Positions 51,716 through 61,821 are shown, counted from the stretch's first letter. The stretch is 64,000 bases of DNA from Streptomyces sp. LX-29 (GCF_029541745.1 NZ_CP089746.1:7325559-7389558), one strand, 5' to 3'. Numbers and translations: made by a program. Notes: generated by a model not told the origin, from the letters alone.

Positions 51716-52351
51716 TCAGGGCAGCTCGAAGCCGAGCGCGCGGGCCGCGGCCGCCGGGGTGGGCTGCGTCCAGCGCTCCTCCATGGCCCGCGCGGACGCG
51801 AGCGAGCGGGTGATGGCCCGGTCGAGGTAGAGCATCCCGTCCAGGTGGTCGGTCTCGTGCTGCACGATGCGCGCGGGCCACCCGGCCAGCTCCTCGTCCA
51901 GCTCCTGTCCCCGCTCGTCCTGCCCGCGCAGCCGCACGCGCGCGTGCCGCGCGACGACCGCCTGCCAGCCGGGGACGCTCAGACACCCCTCGTAGAAGGC
52001 CGCTCGCTCAGCGTCGACCGGCTCGTAGGACGGATTGACCAGCACCCGGAAGGGCAGCGGCAGCCGTCCCCGGGCCCGGGCCACCTCCTGCTCCACCTGA
52101 GCCGGGTCCTCCACGACGGCCAGCCGCAGCGGCACCCCGATCTGCGGCGCCGCCAGCCCCACACCGGGCGCCGCGTGCATGGCCTCCCGCATCGCGGTGA
52201 TCAGCCGGTCCCACAGGCGGCCGTCCAGCTGACCGTCGTAGGGCACGGCCGGGCTCCGGAGCAACGGGTCCCCGGCGGTGAGGATGGGCAGCGGTCGGGG
52301 GCCGGCGAGCAGGGTCTCGACGAGCTTGGGCAGCGCGCTGATGGTGGCCAT
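51716..52351 (-). CDS. def: Peptide deformylase
   Basis: This 211-residue metalloenzyme removes the formyl group from new proteins. All three motifs are present: GVGLAAPQIG (motif 1), EGCLSVPG (motif 2, with the metal Cys) and HETDHLDG (motif 3, HExxH). ATG 52351 (MATISALP) is the natural start. Sequence repeats of GGGTGTC type follow its stop at 51650-51688. Confidence 0.95.
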   Translation of the reverse strand: MATISALPKLVETLLAGPRPLPILTAGDPLLRSPAVPYDGQLDGRLWDRLITAMREAMHAAPGVGLAAPQIGVPLRLAVVEDPAQVEQEVARARGRLPLPFRVLVNPSYEPVDAERAAFYEGCLSVPGWQAVVARHARVRLRGQDERGQELDEELAGWPARIVQHETDHLDGMLYLDRAITRSLASARAMEERWTQPTPAAAARALGFELP

Positions 52352-52739
52352 ACGACCAGCCTGGCAAGGGTGGTCGGGCCAGGGCAAACCGGAATGTGAC
52401 AGCGGTGCGAACACGGTCCGCGGCGGTCGGGTCACCGGACGGCGAGCACGCCTGCCACGCCCGCTCCACGACGCTGTTCATGACGACAGCGGCGTGCCGC
52501 ACGGGGCCGAGCGGCCGTACGCGCCCCGTGTCCGCCTGCGGACACACCGTGGCCTCCGTCAGGTGCGCCGCCTCTCGACGGCGCCCGCGCCGCGGCGCCG
52601 CCCTGCGCACCCGCCGTTACGGCCGCGGGCTGGGCGGGCGTCGAGCCGGGCTCCGCCGGCCGCACGCGGAACCGAGGCTCCGGCCCGGGGCGGGGCACTC
52701 CGCGGACCAGCCGGTCCCGCATCCGCCCCCCCCCACGGC
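52352..52739. other. Gene-free stretch upstream of deformylase
   Basis: No supported gene in 388 bp. The stretch holds the deformylase promoter side and, next to the membrane-protein stop, a run of nine or ten C bases (52727-52737). Open frames here are shadows. Confidence 0.6.
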
Positions 52740-53945
52740 TCAGCCCGTCTTGCCCGGCGGCTTCGGCGGCGGGACCGCCGTCTTGGCGGGCTGGGGCGCG
52801 GGTGCCGACCCGGTGGTTACGGGCTGCTCCTCGAACTCCTTCCCGGAGCCGCGGATGTTGGCGAGCACGGTCTTGCCCTGCTGGTCGACGAGGCGGGTGA
52901 CGGTCTCCTGCAGGATGCCGAAGGCCAGTGCCCAGGCCACGATCTGCGGGCTGGTGTCCAGCGCCTTGAGGCCGGGGACGAACTGGCCGCCGATGAGCAG
53001 GATGCCGATGATGGCGGACAGCGCCCCCACCGGAAGGCGCAACAGCAGCAGCATCATGGGGATCTGGTACGGAGCCCCCGTGCCCTGCAAGTTCCGCAGC
53101 GAGAGCGCCCCCGCGAAGGCCGCGGCGAGCGCCCCCGCGAAGGCGACCAGCAGCACGTCGCTGCCGTTCGCCTCGTGGCCGATCGGGCACTCCAGCGTCT
53201 TGCCCGGCTCCGGGGTGAAGCACATCTTGACGGCCACGCCGTTCACGTCGACGAAGCCCCAGACGACGAACAGCGTGGTGAGCACCGACATGACGAAGAC
53301 GGAGAGCATGAGGATGTTGCTGAAGCTGCGCACCCGGGCGCGCTCGATGTTCTCCGCGTGGTTGGCGGCGTCCAGGGTGCGCGCCGCCAACTCGCGGGCG
53401 CCCGGGGTCAGCCTGCCGTTGGTGCGGCGCAGCTCGGCCCGTAGCGCGACCAGCCGCCAGTCGTCCGGCCGCAGATGCTGCTCGGCCTGGGCCACCACGC
53501 CCGCGCTGAACCAGGCCAGCCCCCTGCGGGGCGCCAGCCGCAGGAGCTGCACCTCGACCTCGTTGATGTTGGCCAGCGCGCGGTCGGGCTGGGAGCCGGT
53601 GAACCGGGACCTCCAGTCGTGGCTCTCGACCGCGGCGCGCGCGGCCCGCAGCTGAGTGTCGATCTTGTCGGCGATCGCGGTGTCGGACGGCGACAACCCC
53701 GCCTTCCGCATGGCGTTGACCTGCGCCTGCTGAGCCGCGATATGGGCGCTGTACCGCTGGCACCAGGAGGACTTCCCCAGCCCGGCCACATCGCCGTTCT
53801 CGTCCGGCCGGTGTCTGCCGGCGTGGGCTTTCCGGCCCGCGCGGCCGTTCCTGCCGGGTCTGTGCCCGCCGGCGTGGCCGTTCGCGTCGGTCTCGTGCCT
53901 GTCGGCGCGCTTGTCGGCGTGCTCGTCGGGGTGCTTGTCGGCCAT
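52740..53945 (-). CDS. Four-helix membrane protein of unknown function
   Basis: In this 401-residue protein, the first 65 residues are His/Asp/Lys/Arg-rich (DKHPDEHADKRADRHETDANGH), probably disordered and charged. Residues 70-220 form a helical cytoplasmic domain (AHIAAQQAQVNAMRKAGLSPSDTAIADKIDTQL). Four hydrophobic segments follow (SNILMLSVFVMSVLTTLFVVW, VLLVAFAGALAAAFAGAL, MMLLLLRLPVGALSAIIGIL, IVAWALAFGILQETVTRLV), then a Pro-rich tail. ATG 53945 starts the basic segment. I do not recognise the family. Confidence 0.8.
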   Translation of the reverse strand: MADKHPDEHADKRADRHETDANGHAGGHRPGRNGRAGRKAHAGRHRPDENGDVAGLGKSSWCQRYSAHIAAQQAQVNAMRKAGLSPSDTAIADKIDTQLRAARAAVESHDWRSRFTGSQPDRALANINEVEVQLLRLAPRRGLAWFSAGVVAQAEQHLRPDDWRLVALRAELRRTNGRLTPGARELAARTLDAANHAENIERARVRSFSNILMLSVFVMSVLTTLFVVWGFVDVNGVAVKMCFTPEPGKTLECPIGHEANGSDVLLVAFAGALAAAFAGALSLRNLQGTGAPYQIPMMLLLLRLPVGALSAIIGILLIGGQFVPGLKALDTSPQIVAWALAFGILQETVTRLVDQQGKTVLANIRGSGKEFEEQPVTTGSAPAPQPAKTAVPPPKPPGKTG

Positions 53946-54020
53946 AGGACGACGCCTCCGCTGAACGGGTTCGCGTAGGTGCCCCATCACCCATTAGATC
54001 ACCGGACCGCCGAGATCACC

Positions 54021-55346
54021 TCACCACGCGGCCCGCAGGATGCGCTCGGCGACCCGCACCGAGTCCACCAGCGGATGCAGCGCCAGCGCGCGCAGCGCCG
54101 CCGCCCGTTCACCGCTCTCCGCGGCCTCCATCGTGCAGCGCTCCACCGCCTTGAGGGAGAGCATCAGCCCGAGCTGGTCGGGCGCGACCGCCCCGGCCGC
54201 CAGCGGGCGTGGGCCGCCGGCGTCGACCAGACAGGGCACCTCCACCACCGCGTCCTCGTCCAGCCCCGGCACCGCGGAGCGGTTGCGCACGTTCAGGATC
54301 AGCGTGGCCCGCTCGTCGCGCGCGATGGCGCGCATCAGTGCCAGCGCCACCCGGTCGTAGCCGCCGCCCTCCAGGTCGCAGGAGTCGCGCTCCCAGCCGC
54401 CGCTGGCCTCCCGGCTCGCCGCCAGATAGGTCACCTCGCGCTCCAGCCGGGTGCGCTCCCACAGCGCCAGCGCCTCCCGTGGGCGGTCGGCCGCCTCGGC
54501 GTAGAAGCCCGCCTGCTGCTCGCGCAGGAACTCCCCGCGGGTGGTGGCCGCTTCGCGGATCGAGGCCACCGCCTCCCGGTTGAAGTAGTAGTAGTGCAGA
54601 TACTCGTTGGGCAGCGCGCCCAGGGTCCGCGTCCAGTCGGCGCCGAACAGCCGGCCCTCCTCGAAGGACTCCAGCGCGAACGGGTCGGCGAGCAGCTCCG
54701 GCAGCCGGTCCCGGCCGTCGACCAGCATCCGGCGTAGCCAGCCGAGGTGGTTGAGGCCGACGTAGTCGAAGCTCACCCGGTCCGGGTCCGCCCCCAGGGC
54801 GCGGGCGGCGCGCCGGCACAGCCCCACCGGGGAGTCGCAGATGCCGATCACCCGGTCGCCGAGCACCCGTTGCATGGCCTCGGTGACCATGCCCGCGGGG
54901 TTGGTGAAGTTGATGACCCAGGCGTCCGGGGCGAGCGCGGCGACCCGCTCGGCGATCCGCACCGCCTCCGGCAGCGTCCGCAGTCCGTAGAGCACGCCTC
55001 CGGCGCCGACCGTCTCCTGGCCCAGCACCCCTTCGGCGAGCGGGATCCGCTCGTCGCGGGTCCGCCCCTCCAGGCCGCCGACGCGGATGGCGGAGAAGAC
55101 GAAGTCGGCGCCGCGCAGCGCCTCGTCGAGGTCGGTGGTGGCGCGCACCGAGGGCGCGGCGGGCCCGCCCGCCGGGTGGTCGGCCGTCTGCCGGGCGAGG
55201 ACCGCGCCGATGGCGTCCAGTCGCCGTGGGTCGGTGTCGTACAGCACCAGTTCGGTGCGGCGGCCGTCCTCGCTCGTGTCCTCCAGCAGGGCTCGGTGCA
55301 CCAGCGGCACCCGGAACCCGCCCCCGCCCAGCACGGTCAGCCTCAT
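54021..55346 (-). CDS. GH4 glycosidase (6-phospho-beta-glucosidase-like)
   Basis: This 441-residue NAD- and metal-dependent glycosidase has a Rossmann start MRLTVLGGGGFRVPLVHRALL, the NAD/metal region VINFTNPAGMVTEA and GICDSPVGLCRRA with the metal Cys, and GLNHLGW with the metal His. The family works by redox-assisted elimination and needs NAD and Mn. ATG 55346 has GGAGGGAG upstream. It is divergent from a sugar ABC importer, so it probably hydrolyses the imported glycoside. No PTS is present here, so a non-phosphorylated substrate is possible. Confidence 0.92.
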   Translation of the reverse strand: MRLTVLGGGGFRVPLVHRALLEDTSEDGRRTELVLYDTDPRRLDAIGAVLARQTADHPAGGPAAPSVRATTDLDEALRGADFVFSAIRVGGLEGRTRDERIPLAEGVLGQETVGAGGVLYGLRTLPEAVRIAERVAALAPDAWVINFTNPAGMVTEAMQRVLGDRVIGICDSPVGLCRRAARALGADPDRVSFDYVGLNHLGWLRRMLVDGRDRLPELLADPFALESFEEGRLFGADWTRTLGALPNEYLHYYYFNREAVASIREAATTRGEFLREQQAGFYAEAADRPREALALWERTRLEREVTYLAASREASGGWERDSCDLEGGGYDRVALALMRAIARDERATLILNVRNRSAVPGLDEDAVVEVPCLVDAGGPRPLAAGAVAPDQLGLMLSLKAVERCTMEAAESGERAAALRALALHPLVDSVRVAERILRAAW

Positions 55347-55561
55347 CCGGCCACTCCCTCCACATCGACCTCGCGGACCGCGGCGAGCGTGGCCGGATCC
55401 GCGTTCTTGACTGCCTCTTGCCGTCTCCTGCTGCCGATCAGTGTGCCAAGGAAGCGGGGGACTGCCCCTTGCCCCGCGCCACGAGGGAGGTGCAGGGTGA
55501 CGCGCACCCGCGGCGACGGCGCAGGGCGGGCCGGGGGAGACCCGTGGAGAGGGGAGACGGG

Positions 55562-56959
55562 ATGAGGGGGCGCAGACGGGAGCGGAACCGGGCTCTGCCG
55601 GCCGCGTTAGCCGCCGGCGTGCTGGTGCTGGCGGCGGCCTGTGTGCCGGGCACCGACGGCTCGGCGGCGGGCCGGCCGGGTACCGGCGTCGGCACCGCCG
55701 TGCCCGACCCGGCCAAGGCCGGCAAGGTCACGCTGACGGTCTGGGACCAGGAGGTCCAGGGCGGTCAGAACGACGAACTGGAGCAGCTGAACCGGGAGTT
55801 CCAGAGGAAGTACCCGAACGTGACCGTCAAGCGGGTGGCGCGCGGGTTCACCGATCTGAAGGCCACCCTGAAGCTCGCCCTCTCCGGCAACAACCCGCCC
55901 GACGTCGTCCAGGCCAACCAGGGCTACCCGGACATGGTGGCCTTCGTGCAGGCCGGGCTGCTGGCCCCGCTGGACGACTACGCGGGGATCTACGAGTGGA
56001 ACACCCGCTATCCGACCGCCCTGCTCAACCTCAACCGGGTCTCCGCGGACGGCCGCCGCTTCGGCACCGGCCGCCTCTACGGCATCTCCCAGACCGGCGA
56101 GTACATCGGCCTCTACTACAACAAGGACGTGCTGACGAAGGCCGGGCTGCGGCCGCCGACCACCTGGGACGAGTTCACCGACGGGCTGGCGCGGCTCAAG
56201 GCGGCCGGCGAACTACCCGTCCAGTTCGGCAACCTCGACAAGTACCCGGCGATCCACACCTTCGGCGTGCTCCACGGCCGGCTCGGCGCGGACCGCGCCC
56301 GGGCCACCGTGTTCGGCCGTGGCGACGGCTTCGACACCGCCGCCACCCGGGAGGCGGCCGCCACCCTCGCCGACTGGGTCGAGCGCGGCTATCTGCCGGC
56401 GGGCGCCAACGGCCTGGGGTACGACGACGCGGCCAAGAAGTTCGCCGCCGGCTCCGGCGGCTATCTGATCACCGGCACCTGGCAGCTGGCCGAGCTGAAG
56501 CGGGCCATGGGCGACCGGCTGGGCTTCATGCCGCCGCCCCCGACCACCGCCGGCGGCGCCCCGGTCACCACCGGCGGTCAGGGCCTGGCCTGGTCCATCG
56601 CCGCACGCTCCCGCCACCGCGAGGTGGCCGCCGCCTATCTGGACTTCCTCACCAGCCCGCACGCCGCCGACGTGATGACCCGGCACGGTGTGCTGCCCGT
56701 CGTGCCCGGGCCCGCGGCGCGCCGGGCCGGGCCCGACACGGTCGACGGACAGCTGGTCGCCGGCTGGGAACGGCTGAGCGCGGCCGACGGACTCGTCCCG
56801 TACCTCGACTACGCCACCCCGACCTTCTACGACACGCTCTCGGAGTCCCTCCAGGGCGTCCTCGCCGGGAACCTCTCCCCGCGCCGGTTCGCCGCCACCC
56901 TGCAACGCGACTACGGCGCCTTCCTCAGGGAGCGGCGGACCCGGGCGGCGGACCGGTGA
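55562..56959 (+). CDS. Sugar ABC importer substrate-binding lipoprotein
   Basis: This 465-residue extracellular-binding-protein-family-1 lipoprotein has lipobox LAAAC near residue 22. The fold signatures are WDQEVQGGQNDELEQLNREFQRKYPNVTVKRV and GEYIGLYYNKDVLTKAGLRPPTTWDEF. GGGGAG lies five bases before ATG 55562. It is the first gene of a three-gene importer that lacks its own ATPase; such systems share a general ATPase (MsiK-type) in streptomycetes. It is divergent from the GH4 gene. Confidence 0.93.
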   Translation: MRGRRRERNRALPAALAAGVLVLAAACVPGTDGSAAGRPGTGVGTAVPDPAKAGKVTLTVWDQEVQGGQNDELEQLNREFQRKYPNVTVKRVARGFTDLKATLKLALSGNNPPDVVQANQGYPDMVAFVQAGLLAPLDDYAGIYEWNTRYPTALLNLNRVSADGRRFGTGRLYGISQTGEYIGLYYNKDVLTKAGLRPPTTWDEFTDGLARLKAAGELPVQFGNLDKYPAIHTFGVLHGRLGADRARATVFGRGDGFDTAATREAAATLADWVERGYLPAGANGLGYDDAAKKFAAGSGGYLITGTWQLAELKRAMGDRLGFMPPPPTTAGGAPVTTGGQGLAWSIAARSRHREVAAAYLDFLTSPHAADVMTRHGVLPVVPGPAARRAGPDTVDGQLVAGWERLSAADGLVPYLDYATPTFYDTLSESLQGVLAGNLSPRRFAATLQRDYGAFLRERRTRAADR

Positions 56960-57864
56960 GCCGCCCACCCCGCCGGCGGGCCGGCCGGGGGCGGGCGCCC
57001 GGCGAGCCGCGCGCCGTCGGCTACCTCTACGTTCTCCCGGCCCTCCTCCTCTACGCGGCCTTCCTGCTCTACCCCTTCGGCCAGTCGGTCTGGCTCTCCT
57101 TCCTGCACTGGGACGGGCTGACCCGCGCCACCCCGGCCGGCCTCGACAACTACCGCGATCTGTTCACCGACCCCGAGTTGCGCGCGCCCTTCGCCCACGC
57201 GCTGCTGCTCCTGCTCTTCTCCTCCGCGCTGCCGGTGCTCATCGGGCTGCTGCTGGCCGCCGCGCTGTCCCGGAACCGGGTGCGCGGCACGACCTTCTTC
57301 CGCACCGTGCTGTTCCTGCCCCAGGTGTTGGCACTGACCGTGGTCGGCGTCGCCTGGCGCTCCATCCTCGCCCCCGACGGCCTGCTCAACGACACGCTGC
57401 GGGCGCTCGGCCTGGGGCGGCTGGCCCGGCCCTGGCTGGGCGACTACGACTGGGCGCTGCCCGCCGTCGGCATCGTGGGCACCTGGGTCGGCACCGGGCT
57501 GTGCCTGGTGCTCTTCCTCGCCGGGGCGCAGCGCATCCCACGCGAGCTGTACGAGGCGGCGCGGCTGGACGGCGCCGGGCCGCTGCGCGAGTTCCGCGCC
57601 GTGACCCTGCCCGGGCTGCGGCCGCAGCTGGCGGTCGCGCTGACCCTGACCATCGCGGCCGGGCTGCGCAACTTCGACCTCATCTACATCACCACCGGCG
57701 GCGGGCCGGGCGACGCCACCTCCGTGCCGGCCTACGAGGTCTACCACCGGGCCTTCGAGACCAACCAGGTGGGCTCCGCCGCCGCCGTCGGCGTTGCCCT
57801 CACCGTCCTGATCTTCGCGCTGACCGTCACCGTCGCCCGGCTGGCCGAAGGACGGCGCCCATGA
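56956..57864 (+). CDS. Sugar ABC permease, MalF type
   Basis: This 302-residue permease starts at GTG 56956 overlapping the previous stop (GTGA). Six membrane segments are present, with the EAA loop ELYEAARLDGAGPLREFRAVTLPGLRP near residue 200. FFRTVLFLPQVLALTVVGVAW and NFDLIYITTGGGP are typical of carbohydrate permeases. Confidence 0.93.
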   Translation: MSRPPRRRAGRGRAPGEPRAVGYLYVLPALLLYAAFLLYPFGQSVWLSFLHWDGLTRATPAGLDNYRDLFTDPELRAPFAHALLLLLFSSALPVLIGLLLAAALSRNRVRGTTFFRTVLFLPQVLALTVVGVAWRSILAPDGLLNDTLRALGLGRLARPWLGDYDWALPAVGIVGTWVGTGLCLVLFLAGAQRIPRELYEAARLDGAGPLREFRAVTLPGLRPQLAVALTLTIAAGLRNFDLIYITTGGGPGDATSVPAYEVYHRAFETNQVGSAAAVGVALTVLIFALTVTVARLAEGRRP

Positions 57865-58739
57865 GCCCCCGAGAGCGCGGCCGCGCCGCCCCGACCGCCG
57901 CCCACGGCGGCGGGGTGACCTCCCGGTTCGAGCGCGGCGTCACCTACGCCGTCCTGGGCGTCTTCACCGTCCTCGCGCTCACCCCGGTCGTCGGCGTCCT
58001 CACCACCGCCCTGGGCCCGCCCGACTCCCTCGACACCGGCTTCTCGCTGCCGACGGACGGGCCGCACTGGGAGAACTTCGCCGACGCCTGGAGCCGCGGC
58101 CGCTTCGGCACCTATCTGGGGAACTCCGCCCTGGTGGCGGTGGCGGTGGTGCTGCTCAGCACCGCGCTGGCGGTCCCGGCCGGCTACGCCTTCGGGGTGC
58201 TGCGCTTCCCCGGCTCCACGGCGCTGTTCTACCTCTTCGTGATCGGCCTGACCCTGCCGCAGGAGGCGCTGGTCGTCCCCCTCTACTTCGATCTGCGGCA
58301 CCTCGGGCTGACTGACGGCTACGCGGCGCTGATCCTGCCGCAGACCGCCCAGTCGCTGGCCTTCGGCGTCTTCTGGATGCGCGGCTACTTCCGGAGCGGC
58401 GCCCTCCCGGTGATCGAGGCGGCGCGGGTGGACGGCGCGGGGAGCTGGACCACCCTGTGGCGGATCCTGGTCCCGATGTCCCGCCCGGCCGTCTCCACCC
58501 TGGTCGTGCTCACCTTCATGTGGACCTGGAACGAGTTCCTGATGGCCCTGGTGATGGTGAGCGACGAGGCGCACCGCACGGTCCCGCTCGGCCTCGCCTT
58601 CTTCCGGGGGCAGCACGCCTCGGACGCCGCGCCGCTGGCCGCCGCCGCGGTGCTGATCGCCCTGCCGGTGGTGGTGGTCTACGTGCTGCTCCAGCGCCGC
58701 CTCATCGCCGGGGTGCTGGGCGGCGCCGTCAAGGAGTGA
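57861..58739 (+). CDS. Sugar ABC permease, MalG type
   Basis: This 292-residue permease starts at ATG 57861 overlapping the previous stop (ATGA). The EAA loop is PVIEAARVDGAGSWTTLWRILVPMSRPA; MWTWNEFLMALVM is the usual last-third signature. It is the end of the importer operon; no ATPase follows. Confidence 0.93.
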   Translation: MSPRERGRAAPTAAHGGGVTSRFERGVTYAVLGVFTVLALTPVVGVLTTALGPPDSLDTGFSLPTDGPHWENFADAWSRGRFGTYLGNSALVAVAVVLLSTALAVPAGYAFGVLRFPGSTALFYLFVIGLTLPQEALVVPLYFDLRHLGLTDGYAALILPQTAQSLAFGVFWMRGYFRSGALPVIEAARVDGAGSWTTLWRILVPMSRPAVSTLVVLTFMWTWNEFLMALVMVSDEAHRTVPLGLAFFRGQHASDAAPLAAAAVLIALPVVVVYVLLQRRLIAGVLGGAVKE

Positions 58740-58803
58740 CCGTACGGTCGGGGTGGGCCACCGCCGTGTCGAAAAAACCGACGAATGGTGGCAGAGTGGC
58801 GCT

Positions 58804-60897
58804 ATGGCTGAACGGCGAGCGACGTCGGCCGCCGAGTCGGTGCCGGACGACTGGCCCGCCCGCCCGGAACTGAGCCTGGCCCTCAACCGCATGGGCTGCT
58901 TCGACTGGGACCTCGACAGCGGCCTGATGTATGTGGACCCGCCCGCGCTCGGGGTGCTCGGCATGACCGCCGACCAGTACGACGGGCACCCGTCCTCCCT
59001 CGGCCGTACCCTGCCCACCACCGAGACCGCCCGGCTGGACGCCGTGGTCTCCCAGGCCCTCAAGGACGGCAGCGAGCGCTACAGCACCTACGTCCGGGTC
59101 CGACACGAGGACGGCGAGCAGAGCTGGGTGCACACCCAGGCCACCATCCAGCGGGACGAGACGGGGCGGCCGTACCGCATCATCGGGATCTTCCGCGACG
59201 CCCCCGGCGAGCCCGGCGGCGAGTCCGGGCGCCCGGACCTGGCCGAGGAGCGCATCCGGGTGACCAGCGTCGTGGAGCGGGTCACCGCCATCCTCGCGCA
59301 CGCCAGGACCGTGCCCGACGTCATCGACGTGCTCAACGACGCCCGCGCCCTCGGCCACCTGGGCCTCGCCAGCGTGATCCTCGGCCTGGTCGAGGGCGGC
59401 CGCATCCACATCGTCGCCGAGGGGCAGCTGGGACAGCCCATCCCGGAGTTCGACTGGACCGGGATCGACGACCCGTTCCCCATGAGCGAGGTGGTGCGGA
59501 CCCTCAAGCCCCGGTTCATCGAGACCCGCCAGGACTTCGCCACCAGCTACCCCGTCCTGTGGCCGCACCTGGATCCGCTGGGCGTCTCCCGCGCCGCCTA
59601 TCTGCCGCTGATCGCCCAGGGCCGCCCGATCGCCACCCTGGGCCTGCTCTACAAGGACAAGGAGGGCTTCGGCGCCGAGGAGCGCAACCTCATCGTCACC
59701 CTCGGCACCAGCATCGCCCAGGGCCTGCAACGCGCCATGCTCTTCGAACAGGAGCACGACCTGGCCGAGGGGCTCCAGCAGGCCATGCTGCCGCGCCGCA
59801 TCCCGGCCATCCCCGGCACCCATATCGCCGTCCGCTACCGCTCCGCCCGCATCGGCCGCGACATCGGCGGCGACTGGTACGACGTCATCCCCCTGCCCGG
59901 CGGCCGGGTCGGGGTCGCCGTCGGGGACGTCCAGGGCCATGACACCCACGCCTCCGCCGTCATGGGCCAGCTCCGCATCGTGCTGCGGGCCTACGCCGCC
60001 GAGGGACACAGCCCCTCCACGGTCATGGCCCGGGCCTCGATCTTCCTCCACGAGCTGGACACCGACCGCTTCGCCACCTGCGCCTACGGCGAGGTCGACC
60101 CGCCCACCGGGATGGTGCACCTGGTGCGCGCCGGCCATATCGACCCGCTGCTGCGCCACACCGACGGCACCTGCCGCCGGCTGCCGCTGGCCGGTGGGCT
60201 GCCGCTGGGCCTGTCCGCCGAGTTCCGCCGTCTGGAGTACCCCGTCACCACCGTGGAGCTGGACCCCGGCGAGACCCTGCTGATGTGCACCGACGGGCTG
60301 GTCGAGGTGCCCGGAGCGGACCTGGACGACGGCATCCAACAGCTCACCCAGATCGTCCGCGACGGCCCCTACGACATCCAGCAGCTGGCCGAGAAGCTCT
60401 GCGCCGTCGTGGAGGACCGCGGCGGCGAGGACGACATGGCGCTGCTGCTGCTGCGCCGCCGCGGCACCGATGTGCCACAGTCCAGCGGCAAGCTCCAGCA
60501 GCACGTCGCCCAGGGCGACCCGGACGCGCTCTCCTCGGCCCGGCACATGATCCGCGCGGCGCTGCGAGCCTGGGGCGCCGGCGAGCGCACGGACGACATC
60601 GAGCTGGTCGCCGACGAGTTGATGACCAACGCGCTGCTCCACACGGACGGCCCCGCGGTCGTGACGGTCCGGATGCTCACCGGCTACGAACGCCGGCTCC
60701 GGGTCGAGGTCGAGGACACCTCCAGCACCCTGCCCCGCCGCCGCGAGGCCGGGGAGTCGGGGGTGTCCGGGCGCGGGCTGCTCCTGGTGGACCGGCTGGC
60801 CGACGTGTGGGGCGTGGAGTCGCGCGGCGGCGGGAAGGTGGTGTGGTGCGAGTTCGTCTGCCCGCCGCGCGCCGCCGGCCAGCTGTCCCGGCCCTAG
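58804..60897 (+). CDS. PAS-GAF-PP2C-HATPase SpoIIE-type phosphatase
   Basis: This is a 697-residue signalling protein. An N-terminal PAS domain (about residues 20-130) is followed by a GAF domain (about 150-315, LVEGGRIHIVAEGQLGQPIPE) and a PP2C/SpoIIE domain (about 320-545) with metal Asp motifs GRDIGGDWYDVIPL and GVAVGDVQGHD. A C-terminal HATPase_c domain (ELVADELMTNALLHTD ... GRGLLLVDRLADVWGV) resembles anti-sigma kinases. Streptomycetes have dozens of such proteins tuning anti-sigma factor networks in response to small ligands. It stands alone, 64 bp after the importer. Confidence 0.93.
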   Translation: MAERRATSAAESVPDDWPARPELSLALNRMGCFDWDLDSGLMYVDPPALGVLGMTADQYDGHPSSLGRTLPTTETARLDAVVSQALKDGSERYSTYVRVRHEDGEQSWVHTQATIQRDETGRPYRIIGIFRDAPGEPGGESGRPDLAEERIRVTSVVERVTAILAHARTVPDVIDVLNDARALGHLGLASVILGLVEGGRIHIVAEGQLGQPIPEFDWTGIDDPFPMSEVVRTLKPRFIETRQDFATSYPVLWPHLDPLGVSRAAYLPLIAQGRPIATLGLLYKDKEGFGAEERNLIVTLGTSIAQGLQRAMLFEQEHDLAEGLQQAMLPRRIPAIPGTHIAVRYRSARIGRDIGGDWYDVIPLPGGRVGVAVGDVQGHDTHASAVMGQLRIVLRAYAAEGHSPSTVMARASIFLHELDTDRFATCAYGEVDPPTGMVHLVRAGHIDPLLRHTDGTCRRLPLAGGLPLGLSAEFRRLEYPVTTVELDPGETLLMCTDGLVEVPGADLDDGIQQLTQIVRDGPYDIQQLAEKLCAVVEDRGGEDDMALLLLRRRGTDVPQSSGKLQQHVAQGDPDALSSARHMIRAALRAWGAGERTDDIELVADELMTNALLHTDGPAVVTVRMLTGYERRLRVEVEDTSSTLPRRREAGESGVSGRGLLLVDRLADVWGVESRGGGKVVWCEFVCPPRAAGQLSRP

Positions 60898-61002
60898 CCC
60901 GGGCGCGTCCCGGGCGGCGCGGACCGGCCGTGGACGCACGGACATCCCGCTGAGCGTTTAGACGATGGTCGGGGCACGGCCGGCGGCGGTTGACTCATCG
61001 CC

Positions 61003-61821
61003 ATGACTGACAAGCCGATCGTTGTTCTCGGCGGCACCGGCAAGACCGGCCGCCGCGTGGCCTCCCAGCTCCAGGAGCGTGGTCACCTGATCCGTGTCGC
61101 CTCGCGCTCCAGCGCGCACCGCTTCGACTGGTACGACCGGTCCACCTGGGCCGCCGTGCTGGACGGCGCGGCCGCGGTCTATGTGGTGGACTCGGAGAGC
61201 CCCGACGCGGCCGAGCAGCTGCGCGGTTTCGGGGCGCTCGCCGCCGAACGGGGCGTGGAGCGCCTGGTCTACCTCTCCGTGCGCGGCGGAGAGCAGGCCG
61301 GCGACCAGGACCTGCTGGCGAAGGAGGCCATCGTGAAGGAGGCCGGACCGGCCTGGACCATCCTGCGGCCCAGCTGGTTCGCGCAGAACTTCAGCGAGCT
61401 GTTCATCCTGGCCGACGGGGTGGCCGCGGGAGAGCTGCGCCTGCCGACCGGCGACGGCCTGGAACCGTTCGTCGACGCCGAGGAGATCGCGGCGGTGGCG
61501 GTGGCGGCCCTCACCGAGGACGGCCACGGCGGGCAGACGTACGAGCTGTCCGGGCCGCGGCCGCTCTCCTTCGGCGAGGCGGTCGCGGAGATCGCCGAGG
61601 CCACCGGTCGGGAGATCCGTTATGTCCCGCTCACCGAGGAGGAGTACGCGGCCGAGCTCACCGCGCAGGGCCTCCCGCCGGAGGTGGTCACGCTGCTGAA
61701 CGAGCTGTTCCGACGGGTCCGGGAGAACCGTGACGATTATCTGTCCGACGGCGTCCAGCGCGTTCTCGGTCGCGAACCCGCCGACTTCGCCACGTACGTC
61801 CAGCGCACCCGCTTCTTCTGA
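61003..61821 (+). CDS. NmrA-like NAD(P)H-binding protein
   Basis: This 272-residue atypical SDR has the nucleotide motif VVLGGTGKTGRRVA at residues 7-20, VYLSVRGGEQ, and ILRPSWFAQNFSE in the middle, the pattern of NmrA/YtfG-like quinone-reductase or redox-sensing proteins. The classical Tyr-x3-Lys is absent, as usual in the group. No linked regulator is seen. Confidence 0.9.
   Translation: MTDKPIVVLGGTGKTGRRVASQLQERGHLIRVASRSSAHRFDWYDRSTWAAVLDGAAAVYVVDSESPDAAEQLRGFGALAAERGVERLVYLSVRGGEQAGDQDLLAKEAIVKEAGPAWTILRPSWFAQNFSELFILADGVAAGELRLPTGDGLEPFVDAEEIAAVAVAALTEDGHGGQTYELSGPRPLSFGEAVAEIAEATGREIRYVPLTEEEYAAELTAQGLPPEVVTLLNELFRRVRENRDDYLSDGVQRVLGREPADFATYVQRTRFF

Noticed and set aside
58729..60945. 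738-codon minus-strand frame opposite the SpoIIE-type phosphatase
   Set aside because: Antisense shadow of a four-domain protein with readable motifs.
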